Shown: positions 9,202 through 18,487 of the stretch, piece after piece
Position numbering within the stretch: position 1 is the first letter of the stretch
Layout of the letters: each line of letters begins with the position of its first letter
The notes under the pieces: model-generated
Told to the model about the DNA's origin: nothing
Databases searched by the model: none
What the model saw: the letters and a program-made list of their open reading frames with translations, nothing else
Source of the DNA: Bacteroidales bacterium
Lineage (GTDB): Bacteria; Bacteroidota; Bacteroidia; Bacteroidales; UBA4417
Length of the DNA: 64,000 nt
Assembly: GCA_016707785.1 (NCBI GenBank)
Contig: JADJGZ010000012.1
Coordinates: forward strand, 122,736-186,735
Direction of reading: 5' to 3'
Position numbers and translations under genes: made by a program

Positions 9202-12200
9202 ATGGAACAGAAAAAATTCAAGGAATTCTTTGCGACCAGTTGGGCCATTGATAACAAAACCAGCGTATATGTGCTGGCGGTGTTCATCACCCTTTTAGGT
9301 ATTCAGAGTTACCGAAACATCCCCAAAGAACAATTCCCAGAGATTGTTATTCCTACTATCCTTGTTAACACCATATACCCCGGAACATCTCCCACCGATA
9401 TGGAAAACCTTGTTACCCGGCCGATTGAAAAGCAATTAAAAGGGGTAAACGGGGTAAAAAAGATCACCAGTAATTCCTTCCAGGATTTTTCGATGGTGGT
9501 AATTGAGTTTAATACAGATGTTGATGTTCCTGAAGCCAAGCAGAGGATAAAGGATGCTGTAGATAAGGCTTCTTCCGACCTTCCAAATAATTTATTGGAT
9601 GATCCGGATGTAATGGAAATTGACTTTTCTGAGATTCCGATCATGTATATCCAGCTATCGGGTAATTATGACCTTGATCGATTGAAACAATTTGCTGAAC
9701 AGGCACAGGATCGCATAGAAGGACTAAAGGAAATTACCCGCGTTGATATTGTCGGGGCATTGGAAAGGGAAATTCAGATTGATGCTGATATATTCAGAAT
9801 GCAGGCAGCTAATGTCACATTTTCGGATATTGAAAGGGCCATTTCTTCAGAGAACCTGACCATGTCGGCAGGGAATATTACTTCTTATGGGATGAAGCGT
9901 TCCATCAGGGTGGTTGGTCAGTTCAATAATCTGGATGTGATCAGGAATCTCGCATTAAAGTCCTCAAGTGGTGCTTTGGTTTATTTAAAAGATATTGCCA
10001 CCATCACAGATGGATACAAAGAGCAGGAGAGTTATTCCCGTTTGAATGGGGACAATGTAATAACACTCAATGTAATCAAGAAGAGCGGACAAAATCTTAT
10101 CAATGCTGCAGATAAGATCAAGGATATCATGAATGTGGAATTGAAGGATAAGGTATTTCCTTCTGATGTGAAAGTTACTGTTACAGGGGATATGTCGAGG
10201 TATACCAAAAACACCCTGGAAGAACTGAATAATACCATTATCCTTGGTTTTATTCTGGTTACTATTATTCTTATGTTTTTCATGGGATTCACCAATGCCT
10301 TTTTTGTGGGACTTTCAGTACCCCTTTCCATGTTTGTAGCTTATATGATCATGCCCGGGCTTGGGTTTACCATGAATATGATTGTGATGTTCGGATTCAT
10401 CTTTGCATTGGGGATTGTTGTTGATGATGCAATTGTTGTAATAGAAAACACCCATCGAATACATCGAAAGGAACCCGATATAACTACTGCAGCAAAACGA
10501 GCGGCAGGAGAAGTGTTTCTTCCGATATTGTCAGGTACACTTACTACTCTTGCGCCATTTTTCCCATTGGCTTTTTGGCCGGGTATTGTCGGGAAGTTTA
10601 TGTATTACATGCCGGTTACCTTGATTCTAACGCTCTTTGCTTCCTTATTTGTTGCCTATATTTTTAACCCGGTATTTGCTACATCATTCATGCGTCACGA
10701 GTATGACGAACCGGATGTTGCAAAGAACAGGCGCAGAATGTGGAGAACGGTCCTGGTTATTATAGGTGTTTCTGCTTTATTTTACCTCATTTTTGCTGGC
10801 ACACATTCAGCTACATTCTTTGGTTTAGGTAACCTTATGATGTTTGCAGCTATCCTGGTACTTTTCTATCACATGGCTCTGAAGCATTACATCAAATGGT
10901 GGCAGGAAGTTGCATGGCCGGCTATTATGAGGGTTTATCACAAACAGATCGCTTTCTTTCTTAAAGGTAGAAATCCCTATTATTTGTTAGGCGCTGTAAT
11001 TGTACTCTTCTTTATGACATTTGTATTGGTGGGAATAAAGCAGCCAAAGGTCCTTTTCTTCCCTGATAATATGCCGAATACCATCGATGTCCTGATTAAA
11101 CTTCCTGTTGGAACAGATCAGAAAGTAACGGATTCACTGACGAAGGTTGTAGAAGGCAGGATCATGGGGGTATTGGGTCAGAACAATCCCAATGTGGAAT
11201 CAATAATTACTAATGTCGCTTTAGGTGCAGGTGATGATATGTTCGACCGATCTGCTTCTTCAGAAAAAGGTAAAGTCACTGTAAACTTTGTGGAATATCG
11301 GAATCGTGAATCTGGAATTAACACTACAGATTATATGGATACATTCCGCAATGCAGTAAAAGGAATTGCAGGTGCTGAAATTACTGTGAAGAAGAATGAA
11401 ATGGGTCCACCCACTGGAAAGCCGATCAATATTGAGGTTACAGGGGAAAACCTTGAGGATTTGATTGCAGATGCTGAGGCTTTCAGAAACTATCTTGATT
11501 CAATACAGATCCCTGGTGTAGAAGAGCTTAAAACAGATTTCCAGGCTCTGAAACCTGAAATCGTTTTGAACATTGACAGAACACGTGCAAATATTGAAGG
11601 GATTTCAACCGGTCAGATAGCTATGGAAATAAGGACAGCTGTTCTTGGGAAGGAGATTTCAAAATATAAGGAAGGTGAAGATGAATTCCCTATTCAGTTA
11701 AAGTATTCAAAAGAGACACGTGAGAACATTAATAATGTACTGAACCTGAAAATCACCTATCGTGATATGAATACCGGTCACTTAAGATCGATTCCACTAT
11801 CGTCTGTAGCAACCATTGGTTATACGGATACCTATGGTGGTATTAAACGCCAAAACCTGAAGCGGATTATATCAATATCCAGTGAAGTGCTATCGGGATA
11901 TACTGCTAATGAAATTGTTCCCCAGATTGAAAAGCTCGCTAAAGATTATCCAAAACGTGAAGGTGTTGAAATCGAAATAACAGGCGAGCAAGTAGATCAG
12001 GATGAAGCAGCCAGTTTCCTTTCGTTGGCCATGTTGATTGCTGTTGGATTGATCTTTTTCATTCTGATCACACAATTTAACTCACTTAGCAAGGCTATCC
12101 TTATTATCAGTGAAGTTTTCTTCAGTATCATAGGCGTTTTGTTGGGGATAGTGATATTTGATATGAGTATCTCTATCATTATGACCGGTCTGGGAATTGT

Positions 12201-12609
12201 TGCCCTTGGAGGTATTGTAGTAAGAAATGGAATTCTAATTGTTGAATTCATTGATACATTGAAGGAACGTGGTTATAAAACCCGCGATGCAATTATTCAG
12301 GCAGGTCAGATTCGTGTAACCCCTGTAATTCTGACGGCAACGGCTACTATGCTTGGACTGGTTCCTTTAGCAATAGGATTAAACCTGAACTTTATTACCA
12401 TGTTTACAGAATTGAATCCTCATCTTCATGTAGGCGGTGATAATGTAATGTTCTGGGGGCCATTATCATGGACCATTATCTTCGGATTAAGCTTTGCAAC
12501 ATTCCTTACTTTGATACTTGTTCCAGCCATGTATTATATCACTTATGTAATGAAGGTGAGAATTTCAAGGCGGAAATCAAACAGAATTGCCAGGAAAGCA
12601 AACCGCTAA
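9202..12609 (+). CDS. RND (AcrB/HAE1-type) multidrug efflux permease
   Basis: The 1135-aa protein has the full RND layout: one N-terminal membrane helix, a first large periplasmic loop (about 45-340), helices 2-6 (about 345-540), an extra helical stretch (510-560), a second periplasmic loop and helices 8-12 (about 935-1110). The sequence GIVVDDAIVVIEN in helix 4 carries the proton-relay aspartates. It exchanges protons for drugs, bile-salt-like detergents or other amphiphiles. It is the last gene of the tetR operon, and a hairpin terminator follows at 12632-12674. Confidence 0.95.
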   Translation: MEQKKFKEFFATSWAIDNKTSVYVLAVFITLLGIQSYRNIPKEQFPEIVIPTILVNTIYPGTSPTDMENLVTRPIEKQLKGVNGVKKITSNSFQDFSMVVIEFNTDVDVPEAKQRIKDAVDKASSDLPNNLLDDPDVMEIDFSEIPIMYIQLSGNYDLDRLKQFAEQAQDRIEGLKEITRVDIVGALEREIQIDADIFRMQAANVTFSDIERAISSENLTMSAGNITSYGMKRSIRVVGQFNNLDVIRNLALKSSSGALVYLKDIATITDGYKEQESYSRLNGDNVITLNVIKKSGQNLINAADKIKDIMNVELKDKVFPSDVKVTVTGDMSRYTKNTLEELNNTIILGFILVTIILMFFMGFTNAFFVGLSVPLSMFVAYMIMPGLGFTMNMIVMFGFIFALGIVVDDAIVVIENTHRIHRKEPDITTAAKRAAGEVFLPILSGTLTTLAPFFPLAFWPGIVGKFMYYMPVTLILTLFASLFVAYIFNPVFATSFMRHEYDEPDVAKNRRRMWRTVLVIIGVSALFYLIFAGTHSATFFGLGNLMMFAAILVLFYHMALKHYIKWWQEVAWPAIMRVYHKQIAFFLKGRNPYYLLGAVIVLFFMTFVLVGIKQPKVLFFPDNMPNTIDVLIKLPVGTDQKVTDSLTKVVEGRIMGVLGQNNPNVESIITNVALGAGDDMFDRSASSEKGKVTVNFVEYRNRESGINTTDYMDTFRNAVKGIAGAEITVKKNEMGPPTGKPINIEVTGENLEDLIADAEAFRNYLDSIQIPGVEELKTDFQALKPEIVLNIDRTRANIEGISTGQIAMEIRTAVLGKEISKYKEGEDEFPIQLKYSKETRENINNVLNLKITYRDMNTGHLRSIPLSSVATIGYTDTYGGIKRQNLKRIISISSEVLSGYTANEIVPQIEKLAKDYPKREGVEIEITGEQVDQDEAASFLSLAMLIAVGLIFFILITQFNSLSKAILIISEVFFSIIGVLLGIVIFDMSISIIMTGLGIVALGGIVVRNGILIVEFIDTLKERGYKTRDAIIQAGQIRVTPVILTATATMLGLVPLAIGLNLNFITMFTELNPHLHVGGDNVMFWGPLSWTIIFGLSFATFLTLILVPAMYYITYVMKVRISRRKSNRIARKANR

Positions 12610-12631
12610 AATCTGCATTTCTAATTTTTAA

Positions 12632-12674
12632 AACCGGCAATCAGGTAGTTAGAACCCTGTTTGCCGGTTCTTTT
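12632..12674 (+). terminator. Rho-independent terminator after the efflux operon
   Basis: AACCGGCAA (12632-12640) pairs perfectly with TTGCCGGTT (12661-12669) and is followed by CTTTTGTCTTT. The 20-nt loop is long, but the position just after the operon supports the call. Confidence 0.65.
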
Positions 12675-12790
12675 GTCTTTGTATTGTATTTGCAGATATT
12701 TTTTAATGTTTTGAATTTTCATGTTCGGGGGCTATATTCCGGCATCTTTCGTATCTTAGCCAACTGTTCCCAATAGTACTTTTCTCCTTT

Positions 12791-15772
12791 ATGTTTTCTA
12801 ATCCCAGAGAGGCCAATACTATTAACTACCAGTTTCTATCGGTTGCTGCCCATTACTTTTATACAACTGATAATTGGCAGATTGATATCAGACATCTGCT
12901 GACGAAGCTTAGTTCTTCTTCCGGCACTGACAGGGTTTCCATTCTTGAATGTAAATGTGACAGCCAGGCTGAGAGTAGCCAGGTTGAGATTATTAATTCC
13001 TGGTCTAATATTCAGGAAGTTCTTACTGAACAGCACTTTTTCTCTTCCGGCTTCGAGGAATCCGGAAGGTGGTGGTCGATTTTGGTAAACGGTCAGCCTT
13101 TTTATTGGGCATCAACCGGGACTGATTCCTTATGGCCTGATGAGAGGGAAAAGAAAGGATTATCCTCAATTGTTGCATTTCCTGTTTTTGTTGGGAATGT
13201 TTTCTGGGGTTTGATCTCTATGGAAAATTTCAGGACGCCAAAGGTTTGGAATCAACTTGAAATAAAAGTACTCGAGGGATTTGCCGGATTGTTGGGACGA
13301 TCGATTGAGAAGGAACAACAAGACCTTGCCCTCAGGCTTGACAAGACTTATTATGAAGAATTATTCCATAGTTCGCCTGCCGCCATTGTAATTCTTGACC
13401 AAAAGGGAGTTGTTGAACGCATTAACAGGGAATTCACGAAATTATTCCAATATCAGCTTGACGAGATCATCGGGAAAAAGATCGATGATATTCTTCCATC
13501 GTTGAGTGATAAAAACACTGCTATTGAATTAACCGGAAGGATTTTGGTAGGAGAAAGGGTGGCTCATGAAGGGATTCGTTATCGTAAGGATGGATCCCCT
13601 GTGCATGTTTCTATTGTAGGCGTGCAGTCTATTCCACAAGCGGAAGAGCCGGCTGTTTATAGTATCTACCATGATATTACTGAAAGAGTAATAGCCCAGG
13701 AGAACCTGAAAGAAAGCCAGGCTAGATTCCGTCTGTTGTTTGAGTCAGCCAACGATGCTATTTTTCTGCTGAAAGATGGATTTGTTATTGAATGTAATGC
13801 ACGAACCCTTGATGTTTTCAGGTGCAAAAGAGAAGATATCCTTGGGAAATCTGCAATTGATCTGAGTCCGGTCCGACAACCCAGTGGAATTCTCTCTTTA
13901 AACCTGGCTGTAAAATATAATAGAGCAGCTCAGGAAAAGGAGCAACAATCTTTTGAATGGATGCATAAGCGCCCGGATGGAAGCTTATTTATTGCAGAGG
14001 TCAGTATTAGTGTTTTTGATTGGAAGGGAGAGTCATTTGCTCAAGCCATCGTAAGAGATATTTCAAATCGGAAGCATACCGAAGAATTGTTGAAGCAACG
14101 ATATGACTTCATTGCTTTTTTAAGCAGAGTATCTGCTGACCTGATTAACCTGGATATTTCCTGCATCGATAATTCCATTCATGAAGTACTTGATTTTACC
14201 GGTGCTTATGCTGGTTGTTCCCGATCAGTTATCTATTTGATTGATCAGGAAGATAAGAATTTTTTATTGTCCTACATATGGAATAAGAGTGAAAATGAAG
14301 GGAATTTAATGGAAAAGATTCCCTTGAATGATCTTCCCGGAATTTATGGAACCATTGCTAATGGAGAGATTATCGTGAGGGATATCCCTCAGGAGGCAAA
14401 GAATGCTGAAGATGCGTTGATTCACGAAATTCTTGATATTGCGAATCCATTCCATTCATTTGTTCTGATTCCTCTACTGGTGAGAGGCAAATTCGTTGGT
14501 TTTTCCGGGTATTTCACTGAAAATACAATTGATAGCTGGACTGAAGACCTGAAGATCCCGTTAACATTGACCAACCAAATGATGGCCAATGCAATTGAAC
14601 GGAAAAATGTGGAGCAGGAGCTAAAAAATGCTAAAGAAAAAGCTGTAGAATCTGACAAGTTGAAAACGGCTTTCCTTTCCAGTATGTCACATGAGATTCG
14701 CACACCTATGAACCATATTCTTGGATTTATAGAGCTGCTAAAGGATCCGGGACTCATGGAGCAGGAGAAAATGGAATTCATGGCCATCGTGAAATCCAGC
14801 GGAAATCTATTACTCAGGCTCATTGATGATATCATAGATATTGCAAAGATTGAATCCGGACAGCTAGTGATCAATCAGGTGGAATTACAACTGGATAAGT
14901 TTGTGGATGATATCTACCTGGCTTTTAGTGAGCAGATTAAGAATTCAGGCAAAGGCAAGCTTGAGTTGGTTGTTGTTAAGCCCCGGCATCCGGTAACTGC
15001 TATAATTACTGATCCTATTCGTTTACAGCAGGTAGTAAGTAATCTGCTTTCAAATGCAATTAAATTTACTCCTGATGGAAGGATTACCCTCGGTTATTCA
15101 ATCAAACCGGATCATAAGATCCATTTCTTTGTTGAAGATACCGGAATTGGAATACCAGAAGAAAAGCATGAACATGTTTTTGAACGTTTTATGCAATTGG
15201 ATGGCAGTTATGCACGTGAGTATAGTGGCACTGGTTTAGGACTTGCCATTTCAAAGGGATTGGTTGAATTGATGGAAGGTGAAATCGGTTTGATTTCTGA
15301 ACCAGGCAAAGGATCAAAGTTCTTTTTTACAATTCCCTATCATCCAATACATCCCTCAAAAACCAATGATTCCCCGGTTCCGGCTCACTCAAAAGAACAC
15401 AATTTTACCGGGAATGTAGTCATGGTTGTTGAAGATGATGAGATCAATTATCGTTTCCTTGAAATTGTGATTCACCGCACGAAGGCGAAAGTCTTAAGAG
15501 CTTCAACCGGTCAGGAGGCCATTGATATTGCTACAAACCATGATCTTGACCTGGTATTAATGGATATACAGATACCCGTGTTGGATGGTTACCAGGCTAC
15601 CAGGGAAATAAAAAAAATCAGGCCCAATCTGCCAATAATAGCCCAAACAGCACATGCTCTTGCTGAAGAAAAAGCCCGCTGCCTGGAGTCCGGAGCCGAT
15701 GATTATCTATCGAAGCCCATCAGCAGAAAGGACTTATTAGCTAAAATGGCACAATTTCTTTCAAACCGATAA
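12791..15772 (+). CDS. Hybrid sensor histidine kinase with GAF, PAS, PAS, GAF, HisKA, HATPase and receiver domains
   Basis: The 993-aa protein has no signal peptide or membrane helix and is probably cytoplasmic. The order is GAF (about 15-170), PAS (180-300), PAS with PAC (305-430), GAF (440-605), a linker coiled coil, dimerisation/phosphoacceptor domain with H634 in MSHEIRTP, HATPase (about 735-855, with N, G1 DTGIGIP and G2 GTGLGLAIS boxes) and a receiver (870-990) with D925 in LMDIQ. It senses an intracellular cue and relays phosphate to its own receiver. The final partner is not encoded beside it. The signal is unknown. Confidence 0.93.
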   Translation: MFSNPREANTINYQFLSVAAHYFYTTDNWQIDIRHLLTKLSSSSGTDRVSILECKCDSQAESSQVEIINSWSNIQEVLTEQHFFSSGFEESGRWWSILVNGQPFYWASTGTDSLWPDEREKKGLSSIVAFPVFVGNVFWGLISMENFRTPKVWNQLEIKVLEGFAGLLGRSIEKEQQDLALRLDKTYYEELFHSSPAAIVILDQKGVVERINREFTKLFQYQLDEIIGKKIDDILPSLSDKNTAIELTGRILVGERVAHEGIRYRKDGSPVHVSIVGVQSIPQAEEPAVYSIYHDITERVIAQENLKESQARFRLLFESANDAIFLLKDGFVIECNARTLDVFRCKREDILGKSAIDLSPVRQPSGILSLNLAVKYNRAAQEKEQQSFEWMHKRPDGSLFIAEVSISVFDWKGESFAQAIVRDISNRKHTEELLKQRYDFIAFLSRVSADLINLDISCIDNSIHEVLDFTGAYAGCSRSVIYLIDQEDKNFLLSYIWNKSENEGNLMEKIPLNDLPGIYGTIANGEIIVRDIPQEAKNAEDALIHEILDIANPFHSFVLIPLLVRGKFVGFSGYFTENTIDSWTEDLKIPLTLTNQMMANAIERKNVEQELKNAKEKAVESDKLKTAFLSSMSHEIRTPMNHILGFIELLKDPGLMEQEKMEFMAIVKSSGNLLLRLIDDIIDIAKIESGQLVINQVELQLDKFVDDIYLAFSEQIKNSGKGKLELVVVKPRHPVTAIITDPIRLQQVVSNLLSNAIKFTPDGRITLGYSIKPDHKIHFFVEDTGIGIPEEKHEHVFERFMQLDGSYAREYSGTGLGLAISKGLVELMEGEIGLISEPGKGSKFFFTIPYHPIHPSKTNDSPVPAHSKEHNFTGNVVMVVEDDEINYRFLEIVIHRTKAKVLRASTGQEAIDIATNHDLDLVLMDIQIPVLDGYQATREIKKIRPNLPIIAQTAHALAEEKARCLESGADDYLSKPISRKDLLAKMAQFLSNR

Positions 15773-16110
15773 TCTATATTCAGATTGACCATTTCATGAT
15801 TCTGGAACTTCCAGCTTCATATCTCCATGGATATCCTAAAAGTTCAGGTTAATTCACATTTCTGATAACCCCTGAATAGTTGCATGAAAATATAAACGGG
15901 TACTTGATTTCTTAAAAATTTGTAAATGTTATTCTGAAACAAATGGAGAGTTTGATTCAAATTCAACTTATTATATCAAGGTTTTGAATGAGTTGATACT
16001 TTTTTTTAGAATAAGTGTTGATGCTTTAATTCATTCAGTCAAAATAGGTTATTGTAAACATTGCATTATTTTTCTTAACTTTGCACTCCCCTAAAAATCA
16101 GGGTTAACCT
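15773..16110. other. Intergenic region, mostly featureless
   Basis: This 338-bp AT-rich gap contains no gene. The only recognisable signal is the promoter at 16052-16083 for the downstream gene. Confidence 0.6.
16052..16083 (+). promoter_or_regulatory. Bacteroidota-type promoter for the glycogen-synthase-like gene
   Basis: TTG at 16052-16054 and TAACTTTG at 16076-16083 are 24 bases apart, start to start. Both match the -33/-7 signals of the Bacteroidota primary sigma factor. The ATG follows 27 bases after the -7 element. Confidence 0.65.
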
Positions 16111-16932
16111 ATGGAGAAAACCAAGGTCCTATTCGTCTCACAAGATATTTCACCTTTTCTGAAGGACAGTCCAATGGGATTGATTTCCAGGCATTTACCA
16201 CAAGGTATTCAGGAAAGGGGTCGTGAAATCCGAACCTTCATGCCAAGATTCGGAAGCATCAATGAGCGTCGCAACCAACTTCATGAAGTTATTCGTTTGT
16301 CGGGTATGAACCTGATCATCGATGATACTGATCATTCACTGATCATAAAGGTCGCATCTATACAGTCGGCCAGGATGCAGATTTATTTCATTGACAATGA
16401 AGACTATTTTCACCGGAAGTACGTTTTCAGAGATAAAAACAATGCTTTCTTTCCTGATAATGACGAACGCGCCATATTTTTCTCAAGGGGAGTGATAGAA
16501 ACCGTGAAAAAGTTGGGCTGGGCTCCTGATATAGTGCATTGCCATGGTTGGATGACAAGCCTTGTTCCATTGTTCCTGAAAAGGGCCTATAATGAGAACC
16601 CGTTATTCAGTGCCACAAAGATTATCACCTCCATCTATGATGATGATTTTTCGGAGGCACTTGATACAAATTTTGCTTCAAAGATCAAGTATGAAAGTAT
16701 TGCAGCCAAGGATCTGAAACACTATAAGAAGCCAAATTTCGTTTCTATGATGAAGGCAGCCATTGATTTCTCTGATGGTGTTGTGATGGGTAGTCCTGAA
16801 ATTCATCCTGAAGTTGCGGAATATGTTTCTCAAAGCGGGAAAATCTTGTTACCTCATCAATCACAGGATAATTATATTGATGCCTTTAATGAATATTATG
16901 AAAAGGTGTTGCAGGCTCAGCCTGTTACTTAA
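16111..16932 (+). CDS. Glycogen/starch synthase-like protein, N-terminal (GT5) domain only
   Basis: The 273-aa protein aligns in style with the N-terminal Rossmann half of glycogen synthases: KVLFVSQDISPF at the start, GREIRTFMPRFG, and HCHGWMTSLVP near residue 145. The ADP-glucose motif KTGGL is replaced by KDSPMGL, and the C-terminal GT1-like half is absent. Proteins of this length are conserved in Bacteroidota, commonly next to DUF4270 genes as here, so this is not a fresh truncation. Without the second half, synthase activity is doubtful; a regulatory or sugar-binding role is possible. Annotation as a working glycogen synthase should be treated with care. Confidence 0.75.
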   Translation: MEKTKVLFVSQDISPFLKDSPMGLISRHLPQGIQERGREIRTFMPRFGSINERRNQLHEVIRLSGMNLIIDDTDHSLIIKVASIQSARMQIYFIDNEDYFHRKYVFRDKNNAFFPDNDERAIFFSRGVIETVKKLGWAPDIVHCHGWMTSLVPLFLKRAYNENPLFSATKIITSIYDDDFSEALDTNFASKIKYESIAAKDLKHYKKPNFVSMMKAAIDFSDGVVMGSPEIHPEVAEYVSQSGKILLPHQSQDNYIDAFNEYYEKVLQAQPVT

Positions 16933-16973
16933 TATCGAGCCATCTTAAGCATAAACTATCAAACCCCAAGGCC

Positions 16974-18290
16974 TTGAATGCTTCTCAACTTGCAAAGCGA
17001 TTTATTTTATTCCTGTTAAGCGTCCCTGTAATATTTTCTTGTACAAAAGACCTGAGCGAAATCGGACTGGATCTTGTTTCTCCTGATGAATTGATAAAGT
17101 TGGGATATTCAGATACCATCAGCATTTCAGCATTTTCAGTTCAGGAAGATTCTGTCAGGACTTACAACCTTTCGTATGCTTTGATCGGGCAGATGAATGA
17201 CCCTGTTTTTGGAAAGACTACTGCCGACTGGTATACTCAAATACGCATGGCTAAAGAGCCAACTTATTTTGGAGACACCCCTGTGTTTGATTCTGCATTC
17301 CTGATTCTGCCTTATTTGAGCGCATATGGCGATACTTTAAGCAATATGACTTTGAAGGTTTATGAACTATCAGAAAGCATTATTGATAGTGTTCATAATT
17401 ATTCAAACCATACTCTTACATATAATGAGAATGTCCCTCTGGGAGAGTTGACATTTACTCCCAGACCAACCGATAGTGCTTATTATTCGGGTTCAACCCA
17501 GGCTCCTGCAATAAGGATTCCCCTGAACTCAGCTTTTGCATTGAAGGTCCTACATGCTGATACATCAAATCTTACTACTAATACTGAGTTTCTAGAGTAT
17601 TTTAAGGGAATAGCAGTAATCGCAAGTCCCCAGGAAGGAGCTAATAGTGGTGCTATTATAAAAATGAAAATTGTTGCCGGTAGCAGTAAAATTGAAATGT
17701 ACTATCATAATGAAACCGATACCTCCACGTATAATTTCGGAATCAATACTGATTGTAAACGTTTCAACCACTATGGTCATGAAGATTATCAATCTGCATC
17801 ACCCATGCTGACTCAGCAATTAGAAGGTGACACAATGCTTGGTGGACAGTTCCTGTTTATGCAGGCAATGGGAGGTATAAGAGTTAAAATAAAATTTCCT
17901 TTCCTCAATAATTGGGATGATGCTCAGAAAGTAGTAATCCATGATGCCCAACTAATCCTTACAAACGGATCAACTTCTTCCACATTTACAGCACCAAATC
18001 AACTCGCCCTCTATCCAGTAGCGGATGATGGAACTCTTTATCCTTTTCAATTACCTGATGCTGACCAGGGGAGTGCCTATTTCGATGGATATTATAATTC
18101 CACCGGAGGAACATACAGATTTCGTTTAGCCAGGTATGTTCAACAAATTCTCAATGGCAGTCAGAAGAATAATGGCTTATTTCTCATTATTCCAAGTGCT
18201 TCAATAGTCTCCGACAGGCTGGTTCTCAACGGAGTGCAATCTCCTCAATCTGCTTTGAAGCTATATATTAAATATACCGTAGTAAATTAA
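16974..18290 (+). CDS. DUF4270 family lipoprotein
   Basis: The 438-aa protein has a lipoprotein signal with lipobox VIFSC (cysteine near residue 23). It then has the CTKDLSEIGLDL opening typical of DUF4270 proteins and a beta-rich body. The start is TTG at 16974: no in-frame ATG lies upstream before the previous gene, and this start keeps the signal intact. The gap to the previous gene is 41 bases, so they are likely cotranscribed. The function is unknown. A surface or periplasmic location is inferred. Confidence 0.8.
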   Translation: MNASQLAKRFILFLLSVPVIFSCTKDLSEIGLDLVSPDELIKLGYSDTISISAFSVQEDSVRTYNLSYALIGQMNDPVFGKTTADWYTQIRMAKEPTYFGDTPVFDSAFLILPYLSAYGDTLSNMTLKVYELSESIIDSVHNYSNHTLTYNENVPLGELTFTPRPTDSAYYSGSTQAPAIRIPLNSAFALKVLHADTSNLTTNTEFLEYFKGIAVIASPQEGANSGAIIKMKIVAGSSKIEMYYHNETDTSTYNFGINTDCKRFNHYGHEDYQSASPMLTQQLEGDTMLGGQFLFMQAMGGIRVKIKFPFLNNWDDAQKVVIHDAQLILTNGSTSSTFTAPNQLALYPVADDGTLYPFQLPDADQGSAYFDGYYNSTGGTYRFRLARYVQQILNGSQKNNGLFLIIPSASIVSDRLVLNGVQSPQSALKLYIKYTVVN

Positions 18291-18408
18291 ACTCTTTAAC
18301 AGTACGAACATACTGTGTTACTTTTGGTTTCTTGTTAAATTAACTTTCAGACAAATATTGTTCTGACAAAAATGACATTGCAATAAAAAATGCGATGTAA
18401 AGAAATAG

Positions 18409-18416
18409 TATATTTG
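18409..18416 (+). promoter_or_regulatory. Candidate -7 promoter element for glmS
   Basis: TATATTTG matches TAnnTTTG, 72 bases before the glmS ATG. No TTG lies at the best -33 distance. Confidence 0.4.
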
Positions 18417-18487
18417 TTAGGGATTCTAAGCAATACTGAAATAAAGTTCATCATTTTAAACATCAAATTTCTACTAGTTATTACATT

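Noticed and set aside
18291..18487. glmS ribozyme or riboswitch
   Set aside because: No conserved core was recognised in the leader, and the known glmS ribozymes are in Firmicutes-type bacteria.
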